Below are positions 26,909 through 35,606 of a DNA stretch of 41,943 nucleotides, one piece after another; the stretch's first letter is position 1; every line of letters starts with the position of its first letter. A program made the translations under genes and the position numbers. The stretch is from Deltaproteobacteria bacterium (GTDB lineage: Bacteria > Desulfobacterota > GWC2-55-46), in contig JACREU010000036.1 of assembly GCA_016212705.1 (NCBI GenBank), positions 1-41,943 of the forward strand, given 5' to 3'. The notes below the pieces were generated by a model. It made no database searches and had not been told where the DNA came from. It saw only the letters and a program-made list of their open reading frames with translations.

Positions 26909-27676
26909 TTATCTGGCGGGTATCGACAGGGGTGTAGTCGAGGACGACTCTCCGTAGAGTAAAACGTCCTGCGCCTGCGGCCAGAGGACTATGCCGCTCT
27001 CAAGGTTGACTATCGGCGAGAGTATCTTTGAGAGGTGCCCGAAATACCAGCTTACGTTCGCTATCGTGAAGGCCGGGACATAGAGGATATCGCCGCTCTG
27101 GAGGAACCTGTTATGCCGCCATTCCCCCTTTTTGATCACCGAGTCGAGGTCAAGGGTGGTGACCTCCCCCTTGCCGTTTACCCTCCGTATGAGGACCACG
27201 TTCGAGAGCTTCGCGTCAACCGTCATTCCGCCGGCTTTTGATATCGCGTCCACCGCGCTCATGGTTGAGTCGAGCGTCTGGACGCCGGGGTTATTGACCT
27301 CTCCGAGCACGATTATCTTCTGGCTCTGCACGGCCGTGACCGAGATGGTCACCTGCGGGTTTACTATGTAGCGCGCGAGCCTGTCGCGTATCTCGTCAGA
27401 GAGCTTGAATACGCTCCTTCCCGAGGCCTCTACGTCCCCTATGAGCGGGAACATGAGCCTTCCGGAGCTGTCGATCTTGTATGTCTTCTTTAGGTCGTCA
27501 TGCCTGTATACCGTAACCTCTATGCTGTCGCCCACGCCTAGGATGAACTCCGATATTTGAACGGGCTTCGACTCAGGCTCGACCTCGGGCATTGTACTCT
27601 GTTTCCCCGAACAGCCGCCTATAACGGCCAGAAGCAGGGTCAGGCCAAGGGCCAGGGATGTCAATCTATTTTTCAT
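26909..27676 (-). CDS. Polysaccharide export lipoprotein (Wza/BexD-like)
   Basis: Outer-membrane export channel subunit. The lipoprotein signal peptide ends at IGGC (Cys22 from the chosen start). Poly_export domain: FILGVGDSIEVTVYRHDDLK with IDSSGRLMFPLIGDVEASG; then SLBB-type repeats: QKIIVLGEVNNPGVQTLD and AISKAGGMTVDAKLSNVVLI. I choose ATG 27676 (MKNRLTS), which has a GAGG site at the right distance and begins directly with the signal peptide; ATG 27694 adds six residues. At 255 residues it is shorter than enteric Wza (~380), like many deltaproteobacterial export proteins. It is the first gene of the long minus-strand run. Confidence 0.92.
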   Translation of the reverse strand: MKNRLTSLALGLTLLLAVIGGCSGKQSTMPEVEPESKPVQISEFILGVGDSIEVTVYRHDDLKKTYKIDSSGRLMFPLIGDVEASGRSVFKLSDEIRDRLARYIVNPQVTISVTAVQSQKIIVLGEVNNPGVQTLDSTMSAVDAISKAGGMTVDAKLSNVVLIRRVNGKGEVTTLDLDSVIKKGEWRHNRFLQSGDILYVPAFTIANVSWYFGHLSKILSPIVNLESGIVLWPQAQDVLLYGESSSTTPLSIPAR

Positions 27677-27905
27677 ATTTGCCTCACTGTTCATGTAATA
27701 TCGGTTGCGCTATGTAAAAAAATGATCCCTGAGGGCTTCTCAGCCGATTTTAAACATAATATTCTCTACGATTGGCCGAAGCAGGACTTCCAGGCTAACG
27801 ACGGCGGCTTACAGACGGTCTACTGCGAGCCGCATAAACCCAATCCAAAAATACTAACAAAAATAATAGCTTATTTCAACAACTACTATTTCGCGCCGCG
27901 GCCCC
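27677..27905. other. Intergenic region upstream of the exopolysaccharide operon
   Basis: About 230 bases. It should carry the promoter of the wza operon (minus strand) and the end of the dehydrogenase transcript, which comes from the same strand. No clear -35/-10 or sigma-54 site could be found. AGGGCTTCTCAGCC near 27734 has a small dyad. No gene is seen. Confidence 0.4.
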
Positions 27906-29066
27906 CTATATCCGCACCATCACCTTGCCGTTCTCCCTGTCCGCCGAAGCCGCGAGCGCCTCCTTGACGCGCTCGAACGGGAACCTCTTCGATATCATGG
28001 GAGAGACGTCTATCCTCTTTTTGGCTATGAGCCTTATGATGTTCGGGAATATGCCGTAGCCCGCGTGCCCGCGCGCGCCGACTACGCTGTTCGCGCCCGT
28101 CACAAGGGCGTCAAGGTGCATGGGCGTGGATGTCGCGGCCCTGCCGAGATAGACTATTTTGCCCTGGCTCGCAAGCGACCTCTCCATTTCAGGGACAGTC
28201 TTTGGCGCCGCGCCCGCGGCCTCGACCTGAACCTCGGCCCCCGCGCCTTTGGTAAGCTCAAGGACTATATCCGACGGCCTCCGCTCGCCGAGTTCCCTTA
28301 TATTGAAGGCGTGGTCAGCGCCCATCTCGCCCGCTATCCTTACCCTGCCCCCCGTAACATCGAACGCTATCACCATGTCCGCTCCAGCGGCCCTGGCGAG
28401 CGAGACCGCCCCAAGTCCGATAGGCCCGGCGCCGTAGACGACGACCGTCGAGCCGGGCCTGAAGCCGCCGGCCACGACGAACATGCCGTTGTACGCGCAC
28501 CCGACGGGCTCGATGAGCGCTCCTATGTCAAAGAACTCCTCCCCGCCGTAGACTTCCGATAACGGGTCTATCTTCCAGCAGTACCTCTCGTTCACCGCGA
28601 CGAACTCCGCCAACGCCCCGTCCCGGCTAAGACCCAGCAACTCCACGTTCCTGCACTGATTGGGGTGCCCGCTCCTGCACGGGGTGCATATCCCGCACCA
28701 CATGACGGACTCGACCGCTACGGTATCGCCCTTCTTTAAACCCCTTACGAGCCTACCGGTCTCCTCGACGACGCCGGAGAACTCGTGTCCGATTACGCAC
28801 GGGAGTTTCGTCAAGCCCGAAAAGATTATATAGCCGTCCTTGTCGGTTTCGTAGACATGGGTGTCCGAGCCGCAGACCCCGCACGATTTTACCCGTATCA
28901 ATACCTCGTCTTCGAGGGGGCGCGGGGCCGGTATCTCTTTTATGTCGAACGTGGTGTTGCGCCAGACCCGGCTCCCGACAAGGGCGCGGTGTCTTTCCTC
29001 TTCTTCGCGGACCGGCGTGTAGCCGGCCCGGGGGGCCCACTGGCCGTCCGCTACGAGCGCCTTCAC
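27906..29066 (-). CDS. Zinc-dependent MDR dehydrogenase, scyllo-inosose 3-dehydrogenase (IolM)-like
   Basis: Medium-chain alcohol dehydrogenase: catalytic zinc site CGVCGSDTH and GHEFSGVVEE, structural-zinc-type cluster WCGICTPCRSGHPNQC, NAD-binding VVYGAGPIGLGAVSLARAAG. The N-terminus with SRVWRNTTFDIKEIPAPRP, the DGYIIFSGLTKLPCVIGHEF stretch and the C-terminal GARGHAGYGIFPNIIRLIA closely match what I recall of the Thermotoga scyllo-inosose 3-dehydrogenase, rather than threonine or sorbitol dehydrogenase. 386 residues, starting at GTG, overlapping the ligase stop codon (GTGA). It should oxidise a cyclitol or sugar hydroxyl, perhaps supplying a keto-sugar or cyclitol to the glycan. No other inositol gene is present. 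Confidence 0.72.
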   Translation of the reverse strand: MKALVADGQWAPRAGYTPVREEEERHRALVGSRVWRNTTFDIKEIPAPRPLEDEVLIRVKSCGVCGSDTHVYETDKDGYIIFSGLTKLPCVIGHEFSGVVEETGRLVRGLKKGDTVAVESVMWCGICTPCRSGHPNQCRNVELLGLSRDGALAEFVAVNERYCWKIDPLSEVYGGEEFFDIGALIEPVGCAYNGMFVVAGGFRPGSTVVVYGAGPIGLGAVSLARAAGADMVIAFDVTGGRVRIAGEMGADHAFNIRELGERRPSDIVLELTKGAGAEVQVEAAGAAPKTVPEMERSLASQGKIVYLGRAATSTPMHLDALVTGANSVVGARGHAGYGIFPNIIRLIAKKRIDVSPMISKRFPFERVKEALAASADRENGKVMVRI

Positions 29067-30553
29067 AGCCCCTCCGTTTGCAATGCCTTCTTGTTTATCT
29101 TGCCGCTCGTTGTCTTCGGGAGCACGTCGAGGAACTCGACGTGCCTCGGGACCTTGTAGTGCGCGAGCCTTTCCCTGCAGAACTTAAGCGCCTCTTTGGC
29201 AGTCAACACGGCGCCTTTTTTCAAAGCGATATACGCCTTCGGGACCTCGCCCCGGAGGTCGTCCTTAACGGAGATGACCGACGCCTCCCTTATCGACGGG
29301 TGTTCGAGAAGCGCCTTTTCTATCTCCGTCGGGTAGACCTTGAGCCCCGCGACCTTCATCATGCCCGACTTCCTCTCCACGAAGTAGAAAAAGCCGTCGG
29401 TGTCCTTTGTGGCGAGGTCTCCGCTATGGTACCAGCCATTTCTAAAGACCGAAGACCCGTTAGCGCCCTCGAAGTACCCTGAGACCACGGCAGGGCCCCT
29501 GAATACAAGCTCCCCGACCTCTCCGGGGCCGACGTCATCGCCCGCCTCATCTACTATCCTTACTTCGTAGTAAGGGCACGGCCTCCCGACAGACCCGGGC
29601 GGGGAGACCGTCCCCGGGCGGTTGGCTATGGCTATGCCGGAGGTCTCGGTAGAGCCCCAGACCGGTATAATGGAAACCCCGAGGCAAGAAGCAAACCTCT
29701 CCATGAGCTCGCCCCTCGTGTACATGCCTCCGCTCTCCGGGAGACGGAGCGAGCTTAAGTCGCAGGCCCTGTGCCCGATGAGCTCAAGGAGGTTCTCATA
29801 CATGGGGGCAAGCCCCATCATGCAGGTGACTTTGTTTTTGGATATCGCCTCCGCTATCGCCTTGGGGTAGATGGTATCCACGAGGACCATCGTCCCTCCG
29901 AGGAATAACGGGCGGGCGAGGAGTTCGTGCGGGTGCGCGAACGGGGCGAACATGCAGAGATGGACGTCTTCCTCCCTGAGCCCCAGGGCCTCGACAGAGG
30001 CGAGCGTGTTCCAGTAGACGTTCGCGTGGGTCGTTATCGCGCCCTTGGAGTCCCCGGTCGATCCGGACGTGTAGTTGAGATAGACGACGTCGTCAGAGTG
30101 GATGTCTATACCGGGCTTGGTCGAGGGGAACTTCAGGAACTCGTCCCACGCTATCGCGCGGGCGTCCTCGCGGCCGATTGCGACGACGCCGGCCCCGGTG
30201 CCTTCGGCGCCGGATAAGGCGTTTTCGAGGTGCGCCCCGGCAGATACGATGAACCTCGGGGAGAGCGTCTTTACAAGCGTCTTTATCCTTGAGAGCGGGA
30301 GCTCGAAGTTTATGGGCGCCGCGACGGCCCCTGCCTTCGCGGCCCCTAAAAAGGCTATGATGAGCTCGGGGACCCTCGGGAGCATCAGAGCGAGACGGTC
30401 GCCTTTCTTTACGCCTTCGGCTATGAGGGCGTTCGCGAACCTGTTGACCGTCGAATCGAGCTCAGAGTAGGTCAAAACGGTATCGTTGAATATAACGGCC
30501 GGCCTCGACGGGTGGTCCGCGGCGGCCTTTTCAAGCATTTCTACAAGCGTCAT
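29063..30553 (-). CDS. AMP-forming acyl/aryl-CoA ligase (ANL superfamily)
   Basis: Adenylate-forming ligase: P-loop YTSGSTGDSKGAITTHAN (~168-185), GSTETSGIAI (~300), adenylate motif GWYHSGDLATKDTDGFFYF (~385) and the C-terminal catalytic Lys in KTTSGKINKKAL. 496 residues, the full length of a CoA ligase; no fused carrier domain. ATG with GGGAG upstream. It shares a four-base overlap with the dehydrogenase, so the two form a two-gene operon. It could activate the acyl chain used by the acyltransferases of the neighbouring operon, an inference from position only. Substrate not predictable. Confidence 0.85.
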   Translation of the reverse strand: MTLVEMLEKAAADHPSRPAVIFNDTVLTYSELDSTVNRFANALIAEGVKKGDRLALMLPRVPELIIAFLGAAKAGAVAAPINFELPLSRIKTLVKTLSPRFIVSAGAHLENALSGAEGTGAGVVAIGREDARAIAWDEFLKFPSTKPGIDIHSDDVVYLNYTSGSTGDSKGAITTHANVYWNTLASVEALGLREEDVHLCMFAPFAHPHELLARPLFLGGTMVLVDTIYPKAIAEAISKNKVTCMMGLAPMYENLLELIGHRACDLSSLRLPESGGMYTRGELMERFASCLGVSIIPVWGSTETSGIAIANRPGTVSPPGSVGRPCPYYEVRIVDEAGDDVGPGEVGELVFRGPAVVSGYFEGANGSSVFRNGWYHSGDLATKDTDGFFYFVERKSGMMKVAGLKVYPTEIEKALLEHPSIREASVISVKDDLRGEVPKAYIALKKGAVLTAKEALKFCRERLAHYKVPRHVEFLDVLPKTTSGKINKKALQTEGL

Positions 30554-30599
30554 AACACTCCCTATTTAGCAAACCGCCTCTTCAGGCTACTTTTAAAAA

Positions 30600-30691
30600 G
30601 CCCCGGATGCGAGGCGTCGAGAAGCGAGGAACGAGGCGTACTCTTTTGTACGCCGCAGTTACGGGCGCCGAAGACAACAAAGCAGATGGGC
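30600..30691. repeat. REP-like imperfect inverted repeat, possible dispersed intergenic element
   Basis: A 92-bp element between two genes. The outer ends GCCC...GGGC pair, the centre is a perfect hairpin GGCGTAC-TCTTTT-GTACGCC (30635-30654), and the two ~40-base arms are imperfect inverted copies of each other. The pattern, including the CATCTGCTTTGTTG-like minus-strand start and the GTAC core, resembles dispersed intergenic repeats that I recall from deltaproteobacterial genomes. Only one copy is in this window, so repetition is not shown here. Confidence 0.5.
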
Positions 30692-30709
30692 TTATTTAAA
30701 GCCTGCCGG

Positions 30710-32473
<1,764 letters not shown>

Positions 32474-32886
32474 GCTCTACCTCTTTGAGTTGCTTCAGTG
32501 ACCCTTAAGGCCCTTCTTAATCTTATCGGGTCTCCGGAAAAAAACTTTCGCTATCAGGCAACGAATCAGGCCGGCCCCGGCAAACCCATTTTCCGCCTTG
32601 AAGCGCGTGCGCCTGCGTGACCGGGCCCGGCCTTAACAACGAGTTCAAAAAAACTGGGTTGAGACAAGGGCGGCTGACCGCTATAAACCCCGCGCTATCG
32701 CACTCGTCTGCCGCCGTTTTCCAGAATCCGAAAGCGCCGCTCGACAAGGCCGCTTTGAAAGAAAAAACTCTTTAAAGTTAAGGATGTAAGCCACTATTTA
32801 AATATAAATCAGGCACCTGCCTTTTGTAAAGTGAATTATGGGAAATGGAGGAGGCCCGCAAGCGGAAAAAGCGTTTTTTGTCAAGT
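32474..32886. other. Intergenic region upstream of the phosphoglycosyltransferase gene
   Basis: About 410 bases between the helicase terminator and the phosphoglycosyltransferase start. AT-rich around 32760-32830, so a minus-strand promoter is likely there, but no clear consensus was found. No coding frame with a ribosome site was seen. Confidence 0.35.
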
Positions 32887-32917
32887 AAAAAGGCCCGCCT
32901 TGAGGGCGGGCCTTTTT
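32887..32917 (-). terminator. Terminator after the DEAD-box helicase gene
   Basis: A 13-bp perfect stem (AAAAAGGCCCGCC with its complement, five-base loop) directly follows the helicase stop codon at 32942 and is flanked by T-runs on both strands. Confidence 0.85.
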
Positions 32918-32941
32918 AATGGATTGTTAAATCGCCTGCTT

Positions 32942-34519
32942 CTATTTCCCCCTGGGCCTTGCCGGCGCTACCGCTATTTTCCTGCCGGAGAGGATCGACT
33001 GGTGCATGAACTCTATTACCTTCTCGGCCGAATCCCTCGGGACCTCGACGAAGGTAAAGGTCTCGAAGATGGAGACGCCCTTTATCTCGTCCCTTGATAT
33101 GCCGGCCTTCTTGGATATCGCGTTCACGATGTCCCCTGCCCTCACGCCCTGGTCCTTGCCTATGGTCACGAAGAGGCGGGCCATGCCGGAAGGGGCGCCG
33201 GTGTCGTCGAGCGAGACGTCTGACCTCTCCGCCGGCGGCGCCTCGAACCCCTGCAACTGGAACTTGATGAGCGCGGCGAGCGCCTCGACCGGGCTTAAGT
33301 CAACTGTCATCTCCTCGGCGAGCTTTAAGAACCTGTCGAAGGACTTGTCGTCTATACACTCCTGTATGCGCTCCTTAAGGCTAGAGACGCGCGCGCCCAT
33401 CACCTCTTCCTTGGTCGGGAGCTTGCCCCTCTTGATATTCGCCTTGGATACGGACTTTATAAGGCGCAACTGTCTGTCTTCCCTCGGGGTTACGAAGGTG
33501 ATCGCTATGCCTTCCTTTCCCGCCCTGCCGGTCCTGCCTATCCTGTGGACGTAGGACTCCGGGTCCTGCGGGATGGAGTAGTTGACGACGTGCGAGATGT
33601 CGCTTATGTCAAGGCCCCTGGCCGCGACGTCGGTGGCGACGAGCACGTCGATGCGCCCTTCCCTGAACTTCTTTAAGACCGACTCCCTCTGGGCCTGCGT
33701 GTAGTCCCCGTGCATGGCGTCCGCGTCGTATCCGCGCAACTTCAATTGCGAGGCCGCTTCGTCTGCCTCCCGCTTCGTGTGGCAGAAGACGAGAAAGCGC
33801 CCGGAGTCGTCGGAATCGATAAGGCGCGAGAGCGCCTCCATCTTCTGGTCGTTCCTCACCTCATAAAATATCTGGTCTATCTTCGGGGCTGTGAGCGTGT
33901 CCGACGCTATCCTGATCTTATCGGGGTTCTTCATGTAGCGCTTGGATATCTTTACTATCTCTTCAGCCATCGTGGCTGAAAAAAGGAGGGTCTGCCTATC
34001 TTCCGGGGTCTCCTTGAGTATCCTGTTTATGTCGTCGAGAAACCCCATGTCCAGCATCTCGTCGGCCTCGTCGAGCACTACGACCCTTACGCCCTTTAAA
34101 GAGAGGGTCCTCCTCTCGATGTGGTCAAGGACCCTGCCGGGCGTGCCGACTACGATATGGACGCCTCTGCTCAAGGCCTTTATCTGCCTCTCGATCGACG
34201 TGCCGCCGTAGACCGGGAGCGCGTGGAGCTTCTTGAACTTCCCGAGCTTGTTCATCTCCTCGGCGGCCTGTATGGCGAGCTCCCTCGTCGGCGCGAGTAT
34301 GAGCGCCTGTACCCCGTTGGCCATGCGGTCTATACGCTCGACAATCGGTATGCCGAAGGCGGCCGTCTTTCCGGTCCCTGTCTGCGCCTGCCCGATGACG
34401 TCCCTGCCGGTCATAAGCGCCGGGATGGTCTTCTCCTGTATGGGGGTCGGCACCTCAAAGCCCATCGCGGAGACGGCCTTGAGCACATCGCTTGAGAGGT
34501 TGAAATCATTAAACGTCAT
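32942..34519 (-). CDS. DEAD-box RNA helicase (DeaD/CsdA-like, DbpA RNA-binding domain)
   Basis: ATP-dependent RNA helicase used in ribosome assembly, mRNA turnover and cold adaptation. Motifs in order: Q motif GFEVPTPIQEKTIPAL, I AQTGTGKTAAFG, Ia PTRELAIQ, Ib GTPGRVLDHI, II DEAD, III SAT, IV FLVFCHTKREAD, V ATDVAARGLDI, VI HRIGRTGRAG. The last ~75 residues (ARLFVTIGKDQGVRAGDIVN, then FTFVEVP) form the DbpA-type RNA-binding domain. I choose ATG 34519 (MTFNDFNLS, with AAGGA), 525 residues; a TTG at 34540 would add seven codons. It follows the micro-protein operon on the same strand, separated from it by a hairpin. Confidence 0.93.
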   Translation of the reverse strand: MTFNDFNLSSDVLKAVSAMGFEVPTPIQEKTIPALMTGRDVIGQAQTGTGKTAAFGIPIVERIDRMANGVQALILAPTRELAIQAAEEMNKLGKFKKLHALPVYGGTSIERQIKALSRGVHIVVGTPGRVLDHIERRTLSLKGVRVVVLDEADEMLDMGFLDDINRILKETPEDRQTLLFSATMAEEIVKISKRYMKNPDKIRIASDTLTAPKIDQIFYEVRNDQKMEALSRLIDSDDSGRFLVFCHTKREADEAASQLKLRGYDADAMHGDYTQAQRESVLKKFREGRIDVLVATDVAARGLDISDISHVVNYSIPQDPESYVHRIGRTGRAGKEGIAITFVTPREDRQLRLIKSVSKANIKRGKLPTKEEVMGARVSSLKERIQECIDDKSFDRFLKLAEEMTVDLSPVEALAALIKFQLQGFEAPPAERSDVSLDDTGAPSGMARLFVTIGKDQGVRAGDIVNAISKKAGISRDEIKGVSIFETFTFVEVPRDSAEKVIEFMHQSILSGRKIAVAPARPRGK

Positions 34520-34663
34520 CTTGTCCTTCACACTTTCCAATTTCCAGCTTTCTCCTTTATCTGATATGGCTTAGCTGTTTACATTAACACAAAAAAGGGA
34601 TATGTGAAAGAAAAAGGTTGTCAAGGAGGTCCGGGGGGATGTCAAGCCTGTTTTAAAAGCGGA

Positions 34664-34695
34664 AAAGCCGGGCCGGGAATATCCGGCCCGGCTTT
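34664..34695 (-). terminator. Terminator-like hairpin after the micro-protein operon
   Basis: A perfect 13-bp stem (AAAGCCGGGCCGG, loop GAATAT, complement) lies 24 bp after the stop codon at 34719. The minus-strand tail is only moderately T-rich, so termination may be partial, allowing read-through to the helicase. Confidence 0.7.
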
Positions 34696-34718
34696 ATTTT
34701 CAATCGTAGCTGGGGTGC

Positions 34719-34811
34719 CTAAATGAATGTGACCATTGAGATAATGGCCAGCGCAAGGACCAGGCTTGCCAGCGCGGCGAAGAACTGACCCAGGAGCATT
34801 ATCCTTTCCAT
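34719..34811 (-). CDS. Membrane micro-protein, 30 residues (member 3 of the operon)
   Basis: An unrecognised small protein: MERIMLLGQFF followed by one hydrophobic span (AALASLVLALAIISMV) and a TFI end. It begins with ATG eight bases after a perfect AAGGAGG site. The stop codon of the preceding small gene lies just upstream of this ribosome site, so translation is probably coupled. It has a QFFAAL stretch where two of its neighbours have LFE(I/L), so it may be a distant member of the set. Coding status rests on the strong ribosome site, the tidy spacing, and the transmembrane pattern. Function unknown. Confidence 0.68.
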   Translation of the reverse strand: MERIMLLGQFFAALASLVLALAIISMVTFI

Positions 34812-34821
34812 AAAGACCTCC

Positions 34822-34917
34822 TTAAGAGACAATGACGTAGAGAAGGACGCCCGCTACGAAGTTGCCCGCGACTGTCAGTAGCTCGAACAAATAGCCCTTG
34901 CCTGTATTCTTATCCAT
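34822..34917 (-). CDS. Membrane micro-protein, 31 residues, with LFELL motif (member 2)
   Basis: Unrecognised small protein beginning MDKNTGKGYLFELL, then a hydrophobic span (TVAGNFVAGVLLYVIVS). The N-terminus is charged and probably cytoplasmic. A purine-rich AAAGGATAGGGG precedes the ATG. It lies 18 bp from the upstream small gene and 10 bp from the downstream one, on the same strand. It shares the (Y/G/D)LFE(I/L) motif just before the span with the genes at 34936 and 35341. Too short for automatic gene calling; function unknown. Confidence 0.68.
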   Translation of the reverse strand: MDKNTGKGYLFELLTVAGNFVAGVLLYVIVS

Positions 34918-34935
34918 ACCCCTATCCTTTCACTC

Positions 34936-35034
34936 TCAGATTATGATCATCGATATGAGGAGCACCAGCGCGAGGATGGCGAAGGTTGCCATTATCTCGA
35001 AGAGTCCGCTTGACCTTTTCATCGTCCTTATCAT
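34936..35034 (-). CDS. Membrane micro-protein, 32 residues, with LFEI motif (member 1)
   Basis: Unrecognised small protein: basic N-terminus MIRTMKRSSG, motif GLFEIMATF, then a very hydrophobic span (AILALVLLISMIII). A perfect AAAAGGAGG site is placed seven bases from the ATG. A candidate -10 box (TATAAT) is ~42 bp upstream of the start codon. First gene of a three-gene micro-operon. The pattern of positively charged start, LFE(I/L), then one span is also seen in the separate gene at 35341. Function unknown; candidates include a subunit of a membrane complex or a stress regulator. Confidence 0.7.
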   Translation of the reverse strand: MIRTMKRSSGLFEIMATFAILALVLLISMIII

Positions 35035-35075
35035 GGATGCCTCCTTTTATGCCGGGTCCCGTTCTTTACGCACCC

Positions 35076-35081
35076 ATTATA
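35076..35081 (-). promoter_or_regulatory. Candidate -10 box of the micro-protein operon
   Basis: On the minus strand TATAAT lies ~42 bases before the first ATG. No good -35 hexamer is seen at 16-18 bases spacing, so the promoter is weak, activated, or read by another sigma factor. Confidence 0.4.
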
Positions 35082-35340
35082 GTAAAGCCTGAATTAAAGG
35101 ATTATTAAAAAAGCGGCGGCGGACGCTCTCCGGAAATCAAAAAAAAGGCAGGCGGCCTCCCCTGTCTTTTTTTTGCCGGTTTAAGGCCGTATATTGCACG
35201 GTGACAGCGAGGGCTATTTACGAGCAACGGCCATAGGAAAGTGCGGAAAGAATAGAGAGTGAAAGGAAAAAAGGAGAGGGGGTGTTTGGCTGTTTTCCTC
35301 AGATAAAAACAGCCGGGGCCTTTCAGCCCCGGCCTTTTCC
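35082..35340. other. Gene-free spacer with two hairpins
   Basis: Contains a hairpin at 35139-35174 (eight A, GGCAGG, loop, CCTGTC, eight T), which looks like a terminator for either strand, and a second at 35312-35333 (listed separately). Between them are ~135 bases with no coding frame. A small RNA gene is conceivable but unsupported. Confidence 0.4.
35301..35333 (-). terminator. Terminator after the solitary micro-protein gene
   Basis: An 8-bp GC stem GCCGGGGC (35312-35319) with GCCCCGGC (35326-35333) lies directly after the stop codon at 35341; on the minus strand it is followed by GTTTTTATCT. Confidence 0.85.
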
Positions 35341-35448
35341 CTAATAGCCCTTTGTAAACGTGGTAAAGACCGAAAAAAACACGACGGCCATTACCGTAAA
35401 ACCGGCGATGATCTCGAAGAGATCCGATATGGTGCGTTTGTCTTTCAT
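35341..35448 (-). CDS. Membrane micro-protein, 35 residues, with LFEI motif (solitary copy)
   Basis: Unrecognised small protein: charged N-terminus MKDKRTISD, motif DLFEIIAGF, one hydrophobic span (TVMAVVFFSVFTTF) and a TKGY end. AAAAGGAGG stands eight bases before the ATG and a clean terminator follows the stop, so it forms its own short transcription unit. The LFEI(I/M)A(G/T)F segment matches the gene at 34936 nearly residue for residue, which supports both as coding and as members of one family. It lies 158 bp downstream of the ThiC-family gene. Function unknown. Confidence 0.72.
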   Translation of the reverse strand: MKDKRTISDLFEIIAGFTVMAVVFFSVFTTFTKGY

Positions 35449-35606
35449 TTTGCCCTCCTTTTATTGAAGATACCGGGGCATGGTACACCTTGAAGGAGGC
35501 CTTAAGCCGTGAGTCTGGTTACACGCGGACTGTCTGGATAAAACGCCTTATATTCAAGGTACTTTTCAGACGCCAGGGCCGGAGGGACCGGTTCTTTAGA
35601 GGCCCT

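Noticed and set aside
35175-35300. Small RNA gene between two terminator-like hairpins
   Set aside because: There is no promoter consensus; bracketing hairpins alone do not support a call.
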